A DNA stretch of 64,000 nucleotides from Sphingomonas rosea (lineage in GTDB: Bacteria; Pseudomonadota; Alphaproteobacteria; Sphingomonadales; Sphingomonadaceae): contig NZ_BAABBR010000001.1 of the NCBI RefSeq assembly GCF_039538065.1, positions 620,001 through 684,000 on the forward strand, written 5' to 3'. The notes beneath the pieces are model-generated. The model was given only the letters and a program-made list of their open reading frames with translations. It was not told the DNA's origin and did no database searches. Of this stretch, positions 30,435-40,418 are shown piece by piece. The stretch's first letter is position 1; the number at the start of each line of letters is the position of its first letter. Both the position numbers and the translations under genes were made by a program.

Positions 30435-30764
30435 ATGACCGAGCCGACCGACTTCCACGTTCACCTCTATTTCGATGCCGACGAGGTCGATCTCGCCCGC
30501 GCGGTCGCCGCCGACATCGCCGGCCGCTTCGGCACCGCCACCGGCCACTTCCACACCCGCCCTGTCGGCCCCCACCCGCGTGGCTCGGTCCAGCTGACCG
30601 TCGCGCCCGAGCGGTTCGGCGCGCTCGCCGCCTGGCTGCCGATGCATCGCCGCGGCCTCACCGTTTTCGCGCATCCTTCGACCGGCGACGACCGTTCGGA
30701 CCACACAAGCCACGTCATCTGGTTCGGCCCGTCCGAGCCGCTCAAGACCGACATGTTCACCTGA
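30435..30764 (+). CDS. DOPA 4,5-dioxygenase family protein
   Basis: 109 residues. Motifs FHVHLYFD, HTRPVGPHPRGSVQL and the His-rich HRRGLTVFAHPSTGDD match the bacterial DOPA 4,5-dioxygenase family, small enzymes thought to open the ring of catechols such as DOPA by extradiol cleavage with Fe2+. Placed divergently from phhA and beside phhB and hppD, it fits a tyrosine or DOPA-related degradation module. The real substrate is not known. Confidence 0.82.
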   Translation: MTEPTDFHVHLYFDADEVDLARAVAADIAGRFGTATGHFHTRPVGPHPRGSVQLTVAPERFGALAAWLPMHRRGLTVFAHPSTGDDRSDHTSHVIWFGPSEPLKTDMFT

Positions 30765-30778
30765 AAGGAACAAGACCC

Positions 30779-30931
30779 ATGACCCAAGAAGGCAAGCGCA
30801 TCGCCAAATACGCCGCCGTTGGCGCGATCGTCGCCATCCCCCTGCCGATCGTCGGACCGATCATCGGCGGCATCGTCGGCGCGGTGATGGGCGCCAACAA
30901 GAACAAGAAGCTGACCGGCCGCCCCTACTGA
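30779..30931 (+). CDS. 50-residue hydrophobic small protein
   Basis: The ATG at 30779 follows AAGGA by nine bases, fifteen bases after the DOPA-dioxygenase-like gene. The product has a basic start (EGKRIAKY), one Gly-rich hydrophobic span of about 28 residues ([20 protein letters not shown]) and a basic end ([11 protein letters not shown]). It looks like a single-pass or glycine-zipper membrane peptide; a function such as a toxin or small regulator cannot be told. Its end overlaps the phhB end by seven bases on the other strand. Confidence 0.6.
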   Translation: MTQEGKRIAKYAAVGAIVAIPLPIVGPIIGGIVGAVMGANKNKKLTGRPY

Positions 30932-31161
30932 TCCGCGATAGCGTCGATCGCCGCGGCCAGCCGATGGTCGCGGTCGGTCACGCCGTCCGCGTCATGGCTC
31001 GTCAACCGGAAGTCGACCCGGTTCCAGACACTTGTGAATTCGGGATGGTGGTCGACCTTCTCGGCATGCAGCGCGACCCGCGTGAGGAAGCCGAACGCCT
31101 CGCTGAAGTCGGCGAAGCGGAAGCTCTTCCACAGCGCGCCATCCCGTTCTTCCCAACCCAT
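30925..31161 (-). CDS. phhB: Pterin-4a-carbinolamine dehydratase
   Basis: 78 residues. The active-site motif EKVDHHPEF with adjacent histidines and the later [13 protein letters not shown] match PhhB/DCoH. It dehydrates the 4a-hydroxytetrahydropterin made by PhhA so that the cofactor can be reduced again. ATG 31161 is preceded by GGGAGACAGG. It is on the same strand as phhA but separated from it by two plus-strand genes, and it is divergent from hppD across 72 bases. Confidence 0.92.
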   Translation of the reverse strand: MGWEERDGALWKSFRFADFSEAFGFLTRVALHAEKVDHHPEFTSVWNRVDFRLTSHDADGVTDRDHRLAAAIDAIADQ

Positions 31162-31233
31162 CACCTGTCTCCCGCCATCTTGAAACTCCGCCCGCCCAAG
31201 CGCAGGGGATAGGCCAAGAAGGAGACCTCCACC

Positions 31234-32322
31234 ATGGCCACCACCACGCTCGAGCCCGCCACCGACAAGGGTCCGCTCGGCCTCGACAATCCGATGGGCA
31301 CCGACGGCTTCGAATTCGTCGAATATGCCGCGCCCGAACCCAAGCTCCTGCGCGACCTGTTCGACAAATTGGGCTTCCCCGCCATCGCGCGCCACAAGAC
31401 GCAGGACATCACGCTCCACCGCCAGGGCGACATCAACTTCCTGATCAACGCCCATGACGAGAGCCATGCGGCCGACTTCTCGAAGGAGCATGGGCCGAGC
31501 GCGGTCGCCATGGCCTTCCGGGTGAAGGACGCCGCCGCGGCCCACGCCCGCGCGCTGTCACTCGGCGCCACCGACGTCACGGCGAAGGGCCTCGGCTGGC
31601 CCGCGATCGAGGGCATTGGCGGGTCGCTCCTCTATCTCGTCGACCAATATGGCGCGCACGGCGACGCTTATGCCGCCAACTTCGACTATCTGCCCGGCTA
31701 CGAGGACGCGATGGCCAAGGCCGCCAGCCACCTCGTCTACCTCGACCACCTCACCCACAACGTCCAGCGCGGCCGCATGGTCGTCTGGGCCGACTTCTAC
31801 GAGAAGCTCTTCAACTTCCGCGAGATCCGCTACTTCGACATCGAGGGCAAGGTCACCGGCCTCTTCTCCAAGGCGATGACGAGCCCTTGCGGCAAGATCC
31901 GAATCCCGCTGAACGAGAGCCAGGACGACAAGAGCCAGATCGAGGAATTCCTCCGCGAATATAAGGGCGAGGGCATCCAGCACATCGCGCTCGGCACCGA
32001 CGACATCTATGCCAGCGTAGACATCCTCTCGGCCCGCGGCATCCCCTTCCAGGACACGATCGACACCTATTACGACCTGCTCGACGAGCGCGTGAAGGGT
32101 CACGGCGAGCCCCTCGACGAGCTCAAGAAGCGCAAGATCCTCGTCGACGGCGCGCCGACCGAAGGCCAGGGCCTGCTGCTCCAGATCTTCACCCAGAACG
32201 TCATCGGCCCGATCTTCTACGAGCTCATCCAGCGCAAGGGGAACGAGGGCTTCGGCGAGGGCAATTTCAAGGCGCTGTTCGAGAGCATCGAACTCGACCA
32301 GATCCGCCGCGGCGTGATCTGA
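31234..32322 (+). CDS. hppD: 4-hydroxyphenylpyruvate dioxygenase
   Basis: 362 residues, the normal bacterial length. It turns 4-hydroxyphenylpyruvate into homogentisate, the committed step of tyrosine breakdown. Iron ligands are His172 (LDHLTHNV), His250 ([10 protein letters not shown]) and Glu330 (FYELIQRKG), in the two vicinal-oxygen-chelate domains. An AAGGAGA ribosome-binding site precedes ATG 31234. With phhA and phhB next to it, phenylalanine can be taken to homogentisate, except for the aminotransferase, which is not in the window. Confidence 0.96.
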   Translation: MATTTLEPATDKGPLGLDNPMGTDGFEFVEYAAPEPKLLRDLFDKLGFPAIARHKTQDITLHRQGDINFLINAHDESHAADFSKEHGPSAVAMAFRVKDAAAAHARALSLGATDVTAKGLGWPAIEGIGGSLLYLVDQYGAHGDAYAANFDYLPGYEDAMAKAASHLVYLDHLTHNVQRGRMVVWADFYEKLFNFREIRYFDIEGKVTGLFSKAMTSPCGKIRIPLNESQDDKSQIEEFLREYKGEGIQHIALGTDDIYASVDILSARGIPFQDTIDTYYDLLDERVKGHGEPLDELKKRKILVDGAPTEGQGLLLQIFTQNVIGPIFYELIQRKGNEGFGEGNFKALFESIELDQIRRGVI

Positions 32323-32327
32323 TTACC

Positions 32328-32411
32328 GTCACCCCGGGCTTGACCCGGGGTCTGCCTGCCTTCTCCGCATGCAGGAAGAAAAGGCGGGTCCCGGGTCAAG
32401 CCCGGGATGAC
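32328..32411. repeat. REP-like palindromic element (CCCGGGCTTGACCCGGG type)
   Basis: Two inverted arms, GTCACCCCGGGCTTGACCCG at 32328 onward and CCCGGGTCAAGCCCGGGATG at about 32390-32409, separated by about 40 bases. It resembles the element at 26920-27003. It lies between hppD and the thiolase gene and may act as a transcription end or mRNA stabiliser. Confidence 0.75.
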
Positions 32412-32430
32412 ACTCAACTTGAGGTTACGA

Positions 32431-33633
32431 ATGATCGACGCCTTCATCTGCGACTACATCCGCACCCCGATCGGCCGCTACGGCGGCGCGCTGTCCCCGG
32501 TCCGCGCCGACGACCTTGCCGCCATCCCGGTCCGCGCGCTGAAGGACCGCAACGCGTCGGTCGACTGGGCCGCGCTCGACGACATCATCCTCGGCTGCGC
32601 CAACCAGGCGGGCGAGGACAATCGCAACCTCGCGCGGATGGCGGGTCTCCTCGCCGGTCTCCCCCAGGATAGCGGCGGCGTCACCCTCAATCGCCTGTGC
32701 GGCTCGGGCCTCGACGCGGTCGCCATGGCCGCGCGCACCATCCGCTCGGGCGAAGCCGACCTGATCATCGCCGGCGGGTCCGAGAGCATGAGCCGAGCGC
32801 CCTTCGTCATGCCCAAGGCGCAGTCCGCCTTCGACCGCAACGCCGAAATCTACGACACCACCATCGGCTGGCGCTTCGTCAATCCGAAGCTCCGTGACGC
32901 CTATGGCGACGACACCATGCCCTCGACCGCCGAGAACGTCGCCGACGACTTCAAGGTGAACCGCGAGGACCAGGACGCCTTTGCTCACCGCAGCCAGGAA
33001 AAGGCCGCCGCGGCGCAGGCCCATGGGCGCCTCGCCGCCGAGATCGTCCCTGTCGCCATCCCCGGCCGCAAGGGCGAGGTGACGACGGTCGACAAGGACG
33101 AGCATCCCCGCCTCACCGGCCTCGACAAGCTCGCGGCGCTGAAGCCCATCGTCCGCAAGGACGGCACCGTCACCGCCGGCAATGCGTCGGGGGTCAACGA
33201 CGGCGCCGCCGCCTTGCTGATCGCGTCGGAAGACGCCGCGAAGCGATACGGCCTCACGCCCATCGCCCGCGTCCTCGGCACCGCAGTCGCGGGCGTCCCC
33301 CCGCGCATCATGGGCATCGGCCCCGCACCGGCGACTACCAAGCTCCTCAAGCGCCTCGGTCTCACCCTCGACCAGCTCGACGTCATCGAGTTGAACGAAG
33401 CCTTCGCTGCCCAGGGCCTCGCCGTGCTGCGCGAACTCGGCCTTCCCGACGACGACGCGCGCGTGAACCCCAATGGCGGCGCGATCGCCCTCGGCCATCC
33501 CTTGGGCATGAGCGGTGCGCGCCTCGCGGGCACCGCCGCGCTCCAGCTTCGCCAGACCGGCGGCCGCTACGGCCTCGCCACCATGTGCATCGGCGTCGGC
33601 CAGGGCATCGCGATGGTCGTCGAACGCGTCTGA
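32431..33633 (+). CDS. pcaF: 3-oxoadipyl-CoA thiolase-like acetyl-CoA acyltransferase
   Basis: 400 residues, exactly the length of PcaF/PaaJ enzymes, and with their opening DAFICDYIRTPIGRYGGALS. The nucleophile Cys90 (LNRLCGSGLDAV), the GHPLGMSGAR His loop and the C-terminal CIGVGQG Cys are present. These thiolases split 3-oxoadipyl-CoA to succinyl-CoA and acetyl-CoA at the end of the beta-ketoadipate and phenylacetate pathways. Start ATG 32431 has GAGG upstream. The paaD start overlaps its stop, which favours the phenylacetate role (paaJ). Confidence 0.88.
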   Translation: MIDAFICDYIRTPIGRYGGALSPVRADDLAAIPVRALKDRNASVDWAALDDIILGCANQAGEDNRNLARMAGLLAGLPQDSGGVTLNRLCGSGLDAVAMAARTIRSGEADLIIAGGSESMSRAPFVMPKAQSAFDRNAEIYDTTIGWRFVNPKLRDAYGDDTMPSTAENVADDFKVNREDQDAFAHRSQEKAAAAQAHGRLAAEIVPVAIPGRKGEVTTVDKDEHPRLTGLDKLAALKPIVRKDGTVTAGNASGVNDGAAALLIASEDAAKRYGLTPIARVLGTAVAGVPPRIMGIGPAPATTKLLKRLGLTLDQLDVIELNEAFAAQGLAVLRELGLPDDDARVNPNGGAIALGHPLGMSGARLAGTAALQLRQTGGRYGLATMCIGVGQGIAMVVERV

Positions 33634-34082
33634 TGCCGCCAGCGTCGACCGGGCAGGCGATCTGGGACGTCCTCGCCGACGTTCCCGATCCCGAGATTCC
33701 CGCCGTTTCGGTGGTGGAGCTCGGGATCGTCCGCGCTGTCTCGCCCGACAAGGTGACGATCACCCCGACCTATTCGGGCTGCCCCGCGACCCTCTTCATC
33801 GAGCAGTCGATCCGCGCCGCGCTCGATGCTGCCGGTTTTCGTTCGACCGCCATCGAGACCGTCATCGCGCCGCCGTGGACGACCGAGTGGATCACGCCCG
33901 AGGGCCGCGAAAAACTCCGCCGCTACGGCATCGCTCCGCCCGAGCCCTCGGGCGAGGTTGCCTGCCCCCAATGCGGCTCGTCAGCGGTCGAGGAAGTCAG
34001 CCGCTTCGGCTCGACCCCCTGCAAGAGCCAATGGCGTTGCCGCGACTGCCTCGAGCCATTCGACCGCTTCAAATGTCATTGA
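33633..34082 (+). CDS. paaD: PaaD, phenylacetyl-CoA epoxidase maturation protein
   Basis: 149 residues. An N-terminal MIP18/DUF59 domain (VLADVPDPEIPAVSVVELGIV, TYSGCPAT) and a C-terminal Cys-rich zinc-ribbon (CPQCGS and CKSQWRCRDC) are the two parts of PaaD. PaaD helps assemble the iron centre of the ring-epoxidising PaaABCE complex. The other paa genes are not in the window. ATG 33633 overlaps the thiolase stop by one base (TGATG). Confidence 0.9.
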   Translation: MPPASTGQAIWDVLADVPDPEIPAVSVVELGIVRAVSPDKVTITPTYSGCPATLFIEQSIRAALDAAGFRSTAIETVIAPPWTTEWITPEGREKLRRYGIAPPEPSGEVACPQCGSSAVEEVSRFGSTPCKSQWRCRDCLEPFDRFKCH

Positions 34083-34280
34083 AGTGAGCTCCTTCCCGTA
34101 ACGGGGGCACCACTCCGCGCAGCGAGGGGGTGAAGAAGCCACACGCAACCCCCTTGCAAAGTATGATTTCACCTGATCTAAGTACCGGAGCGGTTCGCTT
34201 TAGGTGTTTAGTAATAGAACCCGTAAACGCCGATTTCGACTCGCTTACCCTGGGACCTTCGAGACCTTTGCTGTGGCCGA
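34083..34280. other. Lower-GC gap between paaD and aroC
   Basis: 198 bases, clearly richer in A and T from about 34140 than the genes around it. It contains a GC-rich segment with short inverted runs at 34098-34130. No terminator with a T run, tRNA or known mobile-element end was found. It may be the remnant of an inserted element. Confidence 0.35.
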
Positions 34281-35192
34281 TTAACCACATTGGCCACGAT
34301 TCAGCAGTTTCTGGTCGGCCAGCACCAGGGCCACCATCGCTTCCACCACCGGCGCCCCGCGGATCCCGACGCAGGGGTCGTGCCGCCCGCCGATGCCGAT
34401 GCTGCTGGTCGGCTTGAACGCGACTCGGAGCCGGATCGGCTGCCCGGTCGAGATGCCGCCGTCGATCCCGCTGGCCTGCATCGCGGCAAGGCTTTCCCGG
34501 CCCCGTGCCCGGCCCGCCGCGAAGCCCTCGCCGATCTCGACGCCCTTGACCGCATTGATCCCCATGCACGCCGCGGCCAGCTCGGCGTCGAGCTTGGCAT
34601 AGATGGGCGCCCCCCACCCCGCCGGCACGCCCTCGGCGGTCGCTTCGATGATTGCCCCGAGGCTGTCCTGGTTGCCCCGCGCCGCGTCAAGCAGCGCGTC
34701 CCATGCGCCCGCATCCGCCTCGCCACCGATCTCCGCCACGCGGGCCGTGATCGTCACCTCGGGGATCACCAGCCGCGCCACCGCGCCGGCCGCGACCCGC
34801 ATCGCGGTCTCCCGGGCACTCGCCCGGCCACCACCGCGCGGATCACGGAAGCCATATTTGGCGTCATAGGCCGCATCGGCATGGCCCGGCCGCGGCGGCA
34901 GGCCGGCATAATCCTTCGAACGCGCGTCGACATTCTCGATGGTCATCGCGATCGGCGTGCCGGTCGTCCGTCCCTCATACACCCCCGACAGGATCCGCAC
35001 CCGGTCGGGCTCCTGCCGCGGTGAGACGTTACGCCCCGTTCCCGGCCGCCGCGCGTCGAGGAAGCCCTGCACATGGTCTTCGCCCAGCGCGATGCCCGGC
35101 GGACAGCCGTCGACCACCACCCCGATCGCCGGCCCATGGCTCTCGCCCCAGGTGGTGAAGCGGAACAATCGCCCGAAGCTGTTCCAGCTCAT
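34281..35192 (-). CDS. aroC: Chorismate synthase, unusually compact
   Basis: 303 residues, versus about 360 for typical AroC. It makes chorismate from EPSP using reduced FMN. The N-terminal [26 protein letters not shown] and [18 protein letters not shown] motifs, [10 protein letters not shown] and the final [10 protein letters not shown] are intact. Compared with E. coli AroC, shortening is seen in the middle region, in the loop before GGISTG (where the usual N-H-A-G-G-I is replaced by QASGID), in the linker before RHDPCVG (SSIGIGG) and at the C-terminus. ATG 35192 overlaps the aroA stop (ATGA). Probably functional, as it is the last gene of a complete aromatic operon. Confidence 0.88.
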   Translation of the reverse strand: MSWNSFGRLFRFTTWGESHGPAIGVVVDGCPPGIALGEDHVQGFLDARRPGTGRNVSPRQEPDRVRILSGVYEGRTTGTPIAMTIENVDARSKDYAGLPPRPGHADAAYDAKYGFRDPRGGGRASARETAMRVAAGAVARLVIPEVTITARVAEIGGEADAGAWDALLDAARGNQDSLGAIIEATAEGVPAGWGAPIYAKLDAELAAACMGINAVKGVEIGEGFAAGRARGRESLAAMQASGIDGGISTGQPIRLRVAFKPTSSIGIGGRHDPCVGIRGAPVVEAMVALVLADQKLLNRGQCG

Positions 35193-36475
35193 GCCACTTC
35201 CTCGATCCTGGCGCCGATCCCCCGCATCGCCTCGCGGAAGGTCGGAAAGCTGGTGGCGATCATTTCGGCCGCGTCGACGGTAACTGGCTGCTCGGCCGCG
35301 AGTCCCAGCACGAGGTGGCTCATCGCGATCCGGTGATCCCCCTCGGTTCGCACACTGGCCCCGCCGCGGATCGAACCACCACGCACCACCAGCGCGTCGC
35401 CGTCGGCGAAGGCGTCGACCCCGCAGGCGGCCAGCCCCTCGGCCATCAGCGCCAGCCGGTCGCTCTCCTTGTGGCGGAGCTCGTCCAATCCCTCGATCCG
35501 GGTCTCGCCCCGCGCTCCCGCCGCGACCACCGCGAGGATGGGGATCTCGTCGACCATCGAAGGGATCTCCTCGGCCGTGAACTCGGCGCCAAAGAGCGGG
35601 CCGAAGCGGACCCGGACGTCGCCGATCGTCTCGCCGCCACGCCCGCGGATGTTGCTCATCGCAAGGTCCGCGCCCATCCGCTGGAGCGCCATCACGAAGC
35701 CCGAACGATGCGGGTTCAAAAGCACGTCGGTGACCATGACCTCGCTCCCCGGCACGATCGCCGCCGCGCCGAGCGCAAAGGCTGCCGAGGACGGATCGCC
35801 GGCGATCTCGACCAGCCGGCCGGTCAGCCCCCGCCGCGCGCCGAGGCGGACGACATCGCCGTCGCGTTCGAGCTCGGCCCCGAACTCGCCGAGCATGATC
35901 TCGCTATGGTCGCGGCTCGGGACGGGCTCGGCGACCTCGACCGGCTGGTCGATGCCAAGCCCCGCAAGCAGCACCGCCGACTTGACCTGCGCGCTCGCTG
36001 GCACGTTCAAGTGACGGATCCCGTGCGTCACCCCGCCGGTCAGCGTCAGCGGCAGCGTGTCGCCGCCCTCGAAGGTCGCCCCCATCGCCTCGAGCGGCGC
36101 CTTGACCCGCCGCATCGGACGCTTGCTCAAGCTTGCGTCGCCGGTGAAGGTCGCCCTCACCCCGCGGCCCGCCGCCGCGCCGAGCAGAAGCCGGACGCCG
36201 GTCCCGCTGTTGCCGCAGTCGATCGGCTCGTTCGGGCTGGTCCAGTCGCCGCCGAGCACACGCCAGCGGCCCGGCCCGAACTGCTCAACCCGGACCCCGA
36301 AGGCGCGCAGTGCCGCCGCGGTCGCGAGCACGTCCTCGCTTTCGAGCAGCCCCGCGATCACCGTCTCGCCCCTCGCAAGCGCGCCGAGAATCAGCGCCCG
36401 GTGCGACAGGCTCTTGTCGCCGGGAACGACGAAGCGGCCGCTCAGAGGGCCGGCTGAGGTGGCGCGCAGTTTCAG
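35189..36475 (-). CDS. aroA: EPSP synthase, apparent CTG start
   Basis: 428 residues counting from the CTG at 36475, one more than E. coli AroA. It joins shikimate-3-phosphate with phosphoenolpyruvate. Motifs: GDKSLSHR near the start, [10 protein letters not shown], the DASLSKRPM site, RDHSEIML, and [10 protein letters not shown]. No ATG, GTG or TTG lies near the conserved N-terminus. The frame opens at CTG overlapping the DAHP synthase stop (CTGA), as for crcB. Its own stop overlaps the aroC ATG. Expression should follow the trp/aro supraoperon. Confidence 0.92.
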   Translation of the reverse strand: MKLRATSAGPLSGRFVVPGDKSLSHRALILGALARGETVIAGLLESEDVLATAAALRAFGVRVEQFGPGRWRVLGGDWTSPNEPIDCGNSGTGVRLLLGAAAGRGVRATFTGDASLSKRPMRRVKAPLEAMGATFEGGDTLPLTLTGGVTHGIRHLNVPASAQVKSAVLLAGLGIDQPVEVAEPVPSRDHSEIMLGEFGAELERDGDVVRLGARRGLTGRLVEIAGDPSSAAFALGAAAIVPGSEVMVTDVLLNPHRSGFVMALQRMGADLAMSNIRGRGGETIGDVRVRFGPLFGAEFTAEEIPSMVDEIPILAVVAAGARGETRIEGLDELRHKESDRLALMAEGLAACGVDAFADGDALVVRGGSIRGGASVRTEGDHRIAMSHLVLGLAAEQPVTVDAAEMIATSFPTFREAMRGIGARIEEVA

Positions 36476-37560
36476 GCCGCGTCTCGCTGCTCGATGGCGG
36501 CGGCGAAGGCTCCGACCACGGCGAGCGCCTGGCGCGGGTTGAGCCGCGGATCGCAGGCGCTGGTCCAGCCAGCGCCCTCGAGGCCGCCGGTGCATTCGGC
36601 GACGTCCTCGGGGGTCATCTCGAGGTGGAGGCCGCCCGGATGCACGCCTTCGCTCCGGGCGATGGCGACAAAGGCCGCGACCTCGCGCAGGATGGTCTCG
36701 AGGCGCCGGATCTTGCGCGGACCGCCGCGTTCGGTGTTTCCGTGAAGCGGGTCGCTGACCCACAGCGGCTGGCGCCCTGCCAAGCGGAGCGCGCGCATCA
36801 GCCCGGGCAGGCGGTCGCCGATCGCGGCGCCCATCCGGACGATCAATGTCAGTCGGCCCCCCCGATGATCGGGATCGAGCCGGTCGCACAGCCGCAGCAA
36901 TTCGTCGGCGCCAATGTCGCCGAGCTTGACCCCGAGCGGGTTGGCGATGCCGGCGGCAAAGGCGAGATGCGCGCCATCGATCTGCCGGGTCCGGTCGCCG
37001 ATCCACAGCATGTGGCCCGACCCGCTCCACCAGCGGCCATCCAGCCCCTCCCTGACCAGCGCCTCCTCGTAGGGCAGAAGCAAGGCCTCGTGGCTGAGGA
37101 AGAGGCCATCGGGCACCCTCCGCGCCGTGTCCGCCGCATGCGCGTAGGCGGTACGCATCCGGGCGGGGTCGGGCGTGAGTGCATCACGGCTGTTGACGAT
37201 CTCGCCGCGCCACACCTCGCCCTCGACCGTGCGTGGCTTGGCATATTGGCCGGCGAGGCGCGCGACCGGCACCGCCGGCAGCGGCAGCGCGTCGGACAGG
37301 CGGTCGAATAAGGCGACGAGCCCGGCGACGTCGGCGGGCGCGAAGGTCTCGGCGCAGTCACCCCCCTGAAGGAGCAGGGCCCGGCCGTCCGAAGCCTCGG
37401 CCAGCCGGCGCCGGAGCGCTTCGACCGCCTCGGGGGTCACGAGCGCGTCGGCACTCGCGAGGTCAGCCTCGACGGCAGCGAGGCCCTCGGCATCGGCATA
37501 GACCGGCTGCTGCGCCGCTGGGCGCGATCGCCAGAGAGCCGGATGCCAGACCTCGCCCAT
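36472..37560 (-). CDS. Class II DAHP synthase, short form
   Basis: 362 residues. Family motifs QGGDCAETF, RLAGQYAKPR, LSHEALLLPYEEAL, WIGDRTRQIDGAH, GNPLGVK-like IANPLGVK, DPLHGNT and HLEMTPEDVAECTGG are in the order of class II (AroAII) enzymes. It makes the first intermediate of the shikimate pathway from erythrose-4-phosphate and PEP. Plant and mycobacterial-type enzymes are about 450 residues or longer, so the N-terminal extension used for allostery in some of them is missing here. It starts two bases after the SDR gene stop and overlaps aroA (CTGA). Confidence 0.9.
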   Translation of the reverse strand: MGEVWHPALWRSRPAAQQPVYADAEGLAAVEADLASADALVTPEAVEALRRRLAEASDGRALLLQGGDCAETFAPADVAGLVALFDRLSDALPLPAVPVARLAGQYAKPRTVEGEVWRGEIVNSRDALTPDPARMRTAYAHAADTARRVPDGLFLSHEALLLPYEEALVREGLDGRWWSGSGHMLWIGDRTRQIDGAHLAFAAGIANPLGVKLGDIGADELLRLCDRLDPDHRGGRLTLIVRMGAAIGDRLPGLMRALRLAGRQPLWVSDPLHGNTERGGPRKIRRLETILREVAAFVAIARSEGVHPGGLHLEMTPEDVAECTGGLEGAGWTSACDPRLNPRQALAVVGAFAAAIEQRDAA

Positions 37561-37562
37561 GA

Positions 37563-38438
37563 TCAGGCGCCGAGGGCCTTGCCGAGCTCGACCTGGCCCT
37601 GCTCGAGACCCGAGGCGGGAATGGTCGCGGTGGCGGGATCGCCGATCTCGCCCAGCCGGTCGAGGATCGCCGAAGCGGCCTCGAGGTCGTCCATGCCCTT
37701 GATCGAAATGCCCTTGGTCAGCGTGACATGCGCCTGCTCGACGCCTTGGGCACCGGCAGCGAGGATCGTCCGGCTCGGCGCATGGTCGGCGACCAGCGCG
37801 AGGAGCGCCGGGCTGACATATTCGGGACCGAGCAGCTCGAGCGCCTGCGGCGGAAGCAGGTTCTCGGTCATCGCGGTGCGCGCGGTCGGCGCGAGGCAAT
37901 TGACCTTGATGTTGTTCTTGGCGCCCTCGATCGACAGCGTCTGCATGAGGCCCACGAGCGCCATCTTGGCCGCGCCGTAATTGCTCTGGCCGAAATTGCC
38001 GTAGAGCCCGCTCGACGAGGTGGTCATGACGATGCGGCCGTAATTGCGCTCGCGCATCCCGTCCCACACCGCCTTGGTGCAGATGACGCTGCCCATGAGG
38101 TGGACGTCCATGACGAGCCGGAACTCGTCGAGGCTCATCTTGGCGAAGCTCTTGTCGCGCAGGATGCCGGCATTGTTGACGAGGATGTCGACGGCGCCGG
38201 CGTGCGCGACCATCTCGGCGACCGCGGCTTCGTCGGTCACGCTCGCGCCGAAGGCCTCGGCCTGTCCGCCGGCGGCCTCGATCTCCGCGACCACGGCCTC
38301 GGCGTTGCCAAGCGACTGGGGGATGTCGTTGACGATGACCCGGGCGCCGGCACGCGCAAGCAGCAGGGCATGGGTGCGGCCAAGGCCGCCTCCGGCGCCG
38401 GTGACGATGGCGGTGCGACCCTCAAGCGATACGGCCAT
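37563..38438 (-). CDS. Short-chain dehydrogenase/reductase
   Basis: 291 residues. The cofactor motif TGAGGGLG, the NNAG motif (VNNAGILRD) and the catalytic Ser-Tyr-Lys (SSSGLYGNFGQSNYGAAKMAL) are intact. The N-terminal part is closest in style to the 3-hydroxyacyl-CoA dehydrogenase domain of multifunctional enzyme type 2, and a C-terminal extension (about 250-291) follows the Rossmann fold. ATG 38438 has GAGGAAC upstream and overlaps the trpA 3' end by 17 bases, so it is part of the trp/aro operon. A role in aromatic synthesis is not obvious. Confidence 0.82.
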   Translation of the reverse strand: MAVSLEGRTAIVTGAGGGLGRTHALLLARAGARVIVNDIPQSLGNAEAVVAEIEAAGGQAEAFGASVTDEAAVAEMVAHAGAVDILVNNAGILRDKSFAKMSLDEFRLVMDVHLMGSVICTKAVWDGMRERNYGRIVMTTSSSGLYGNFGQSNYGAAKMALVGLMQTLSIEGAKNNIKVNCLAPTARTAMTENLLPPQALELLGPEYVSPALLALVADHAPSRTILAAGAQGVEQAHVTLTKGISIKGMDDLEAASAILDRLGEIGDPATATIPASGLEQGQVELGKALGA

Positions 38439-39236
38439 GATGTTCCTCTTCGGTTTCGAGCAGGCTCGTAGCGCCCTTGAGGGCGGTGACAAGGCTGTCG
38501 AGCGCGACGCGGTCGGTCCCGCATTTGACCAGCGCCGAGCCCGCGATGACGCCTGCGGCACCGCTCCGGAGCGCTTCGCGGACCTGCTCGGGGGTCGAGA
38601 TGCCGAAGCCGAGGATCGGCGGCGGCGCGCCCGCCCCGGCGAGGCCCTCGAACAAAGGCCCGTGATCGAGGGTTAGCTGCTCGCTCGTGCCCGTGACCCC
38701 GGCGCGGGCGACGCAATAAGTGTAGCCGCTCGACAGCGCAGCGATGCGGTCGAGCACGGGCGCGGGCGTGTTGGGCGCGGCGATCATCACGAGGTCGAGC
38801 CCGGCGGCCTTCGCCGCCTCACTGTAGCGCGGCGCTTCGAGGCTCGGGACGTCGGCGACGAGGATCGAGTCGGCGCCGGCCGCCGCCGCGTCCGCCATGA
38901 ACTGTTCCCGGCCGCGGGCGTGGAGGATGTTGGCGTATGTAAGGATGCCGATCGGCACCGCCGGATGCCGGGCGCGGAAGTCGCGGATGAGGGCGAAGCT
39001 GTCGTCGACCCGCATGCCCGAGCGCAATGCGCGTTCCGAGGCGGCTTGGATGACCGGGCCGTCGGCGACGGGATCGCTGAAGGGAATACCGACCTCGATC
39101 ATGTCGGCGCCGGCTTCGACCAATGTGTCGAGGAGGCCGGCGCTGGTCACCTTGTCGGGGTCGCCGAGCATGAGAAAGGCCCCGAACGCACCTTCGCCCT
39201 TCTGCTTCAGGCGGGCGAACATCTCGTCATAGCGGC

Positions 39237-39240
<4 letters not shown>
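38422..39240 (-). CDS. trpA: Tryptophan synthase alpha subunit
   Basis: 272 residues. It splits indole-3-glycerol phosphate. The catalytic Glu lies in [18 protein letters not shown], the catalytic Asp in [10 protein letters not shown], and the phosphate-binding GFGIST and GSALVK are present. ATG 39240 overlaps the trpB stop (ATGA). The C-terminal tail is extended with an acidic and His-containing run because it overlaps the SDR gene start. Confidence 0.96.

Positions 39241-40407
<1,167 letters not shown>

Positions 40408-40418
<11 letters not shown>

Noticed and set aside
34130-34417. Plus-strand GTG-started frame entering aroC
   Set aside because: Half of it is antisense to aroC, and the N-terminal part shows no family and no clear ribosome-binding site.
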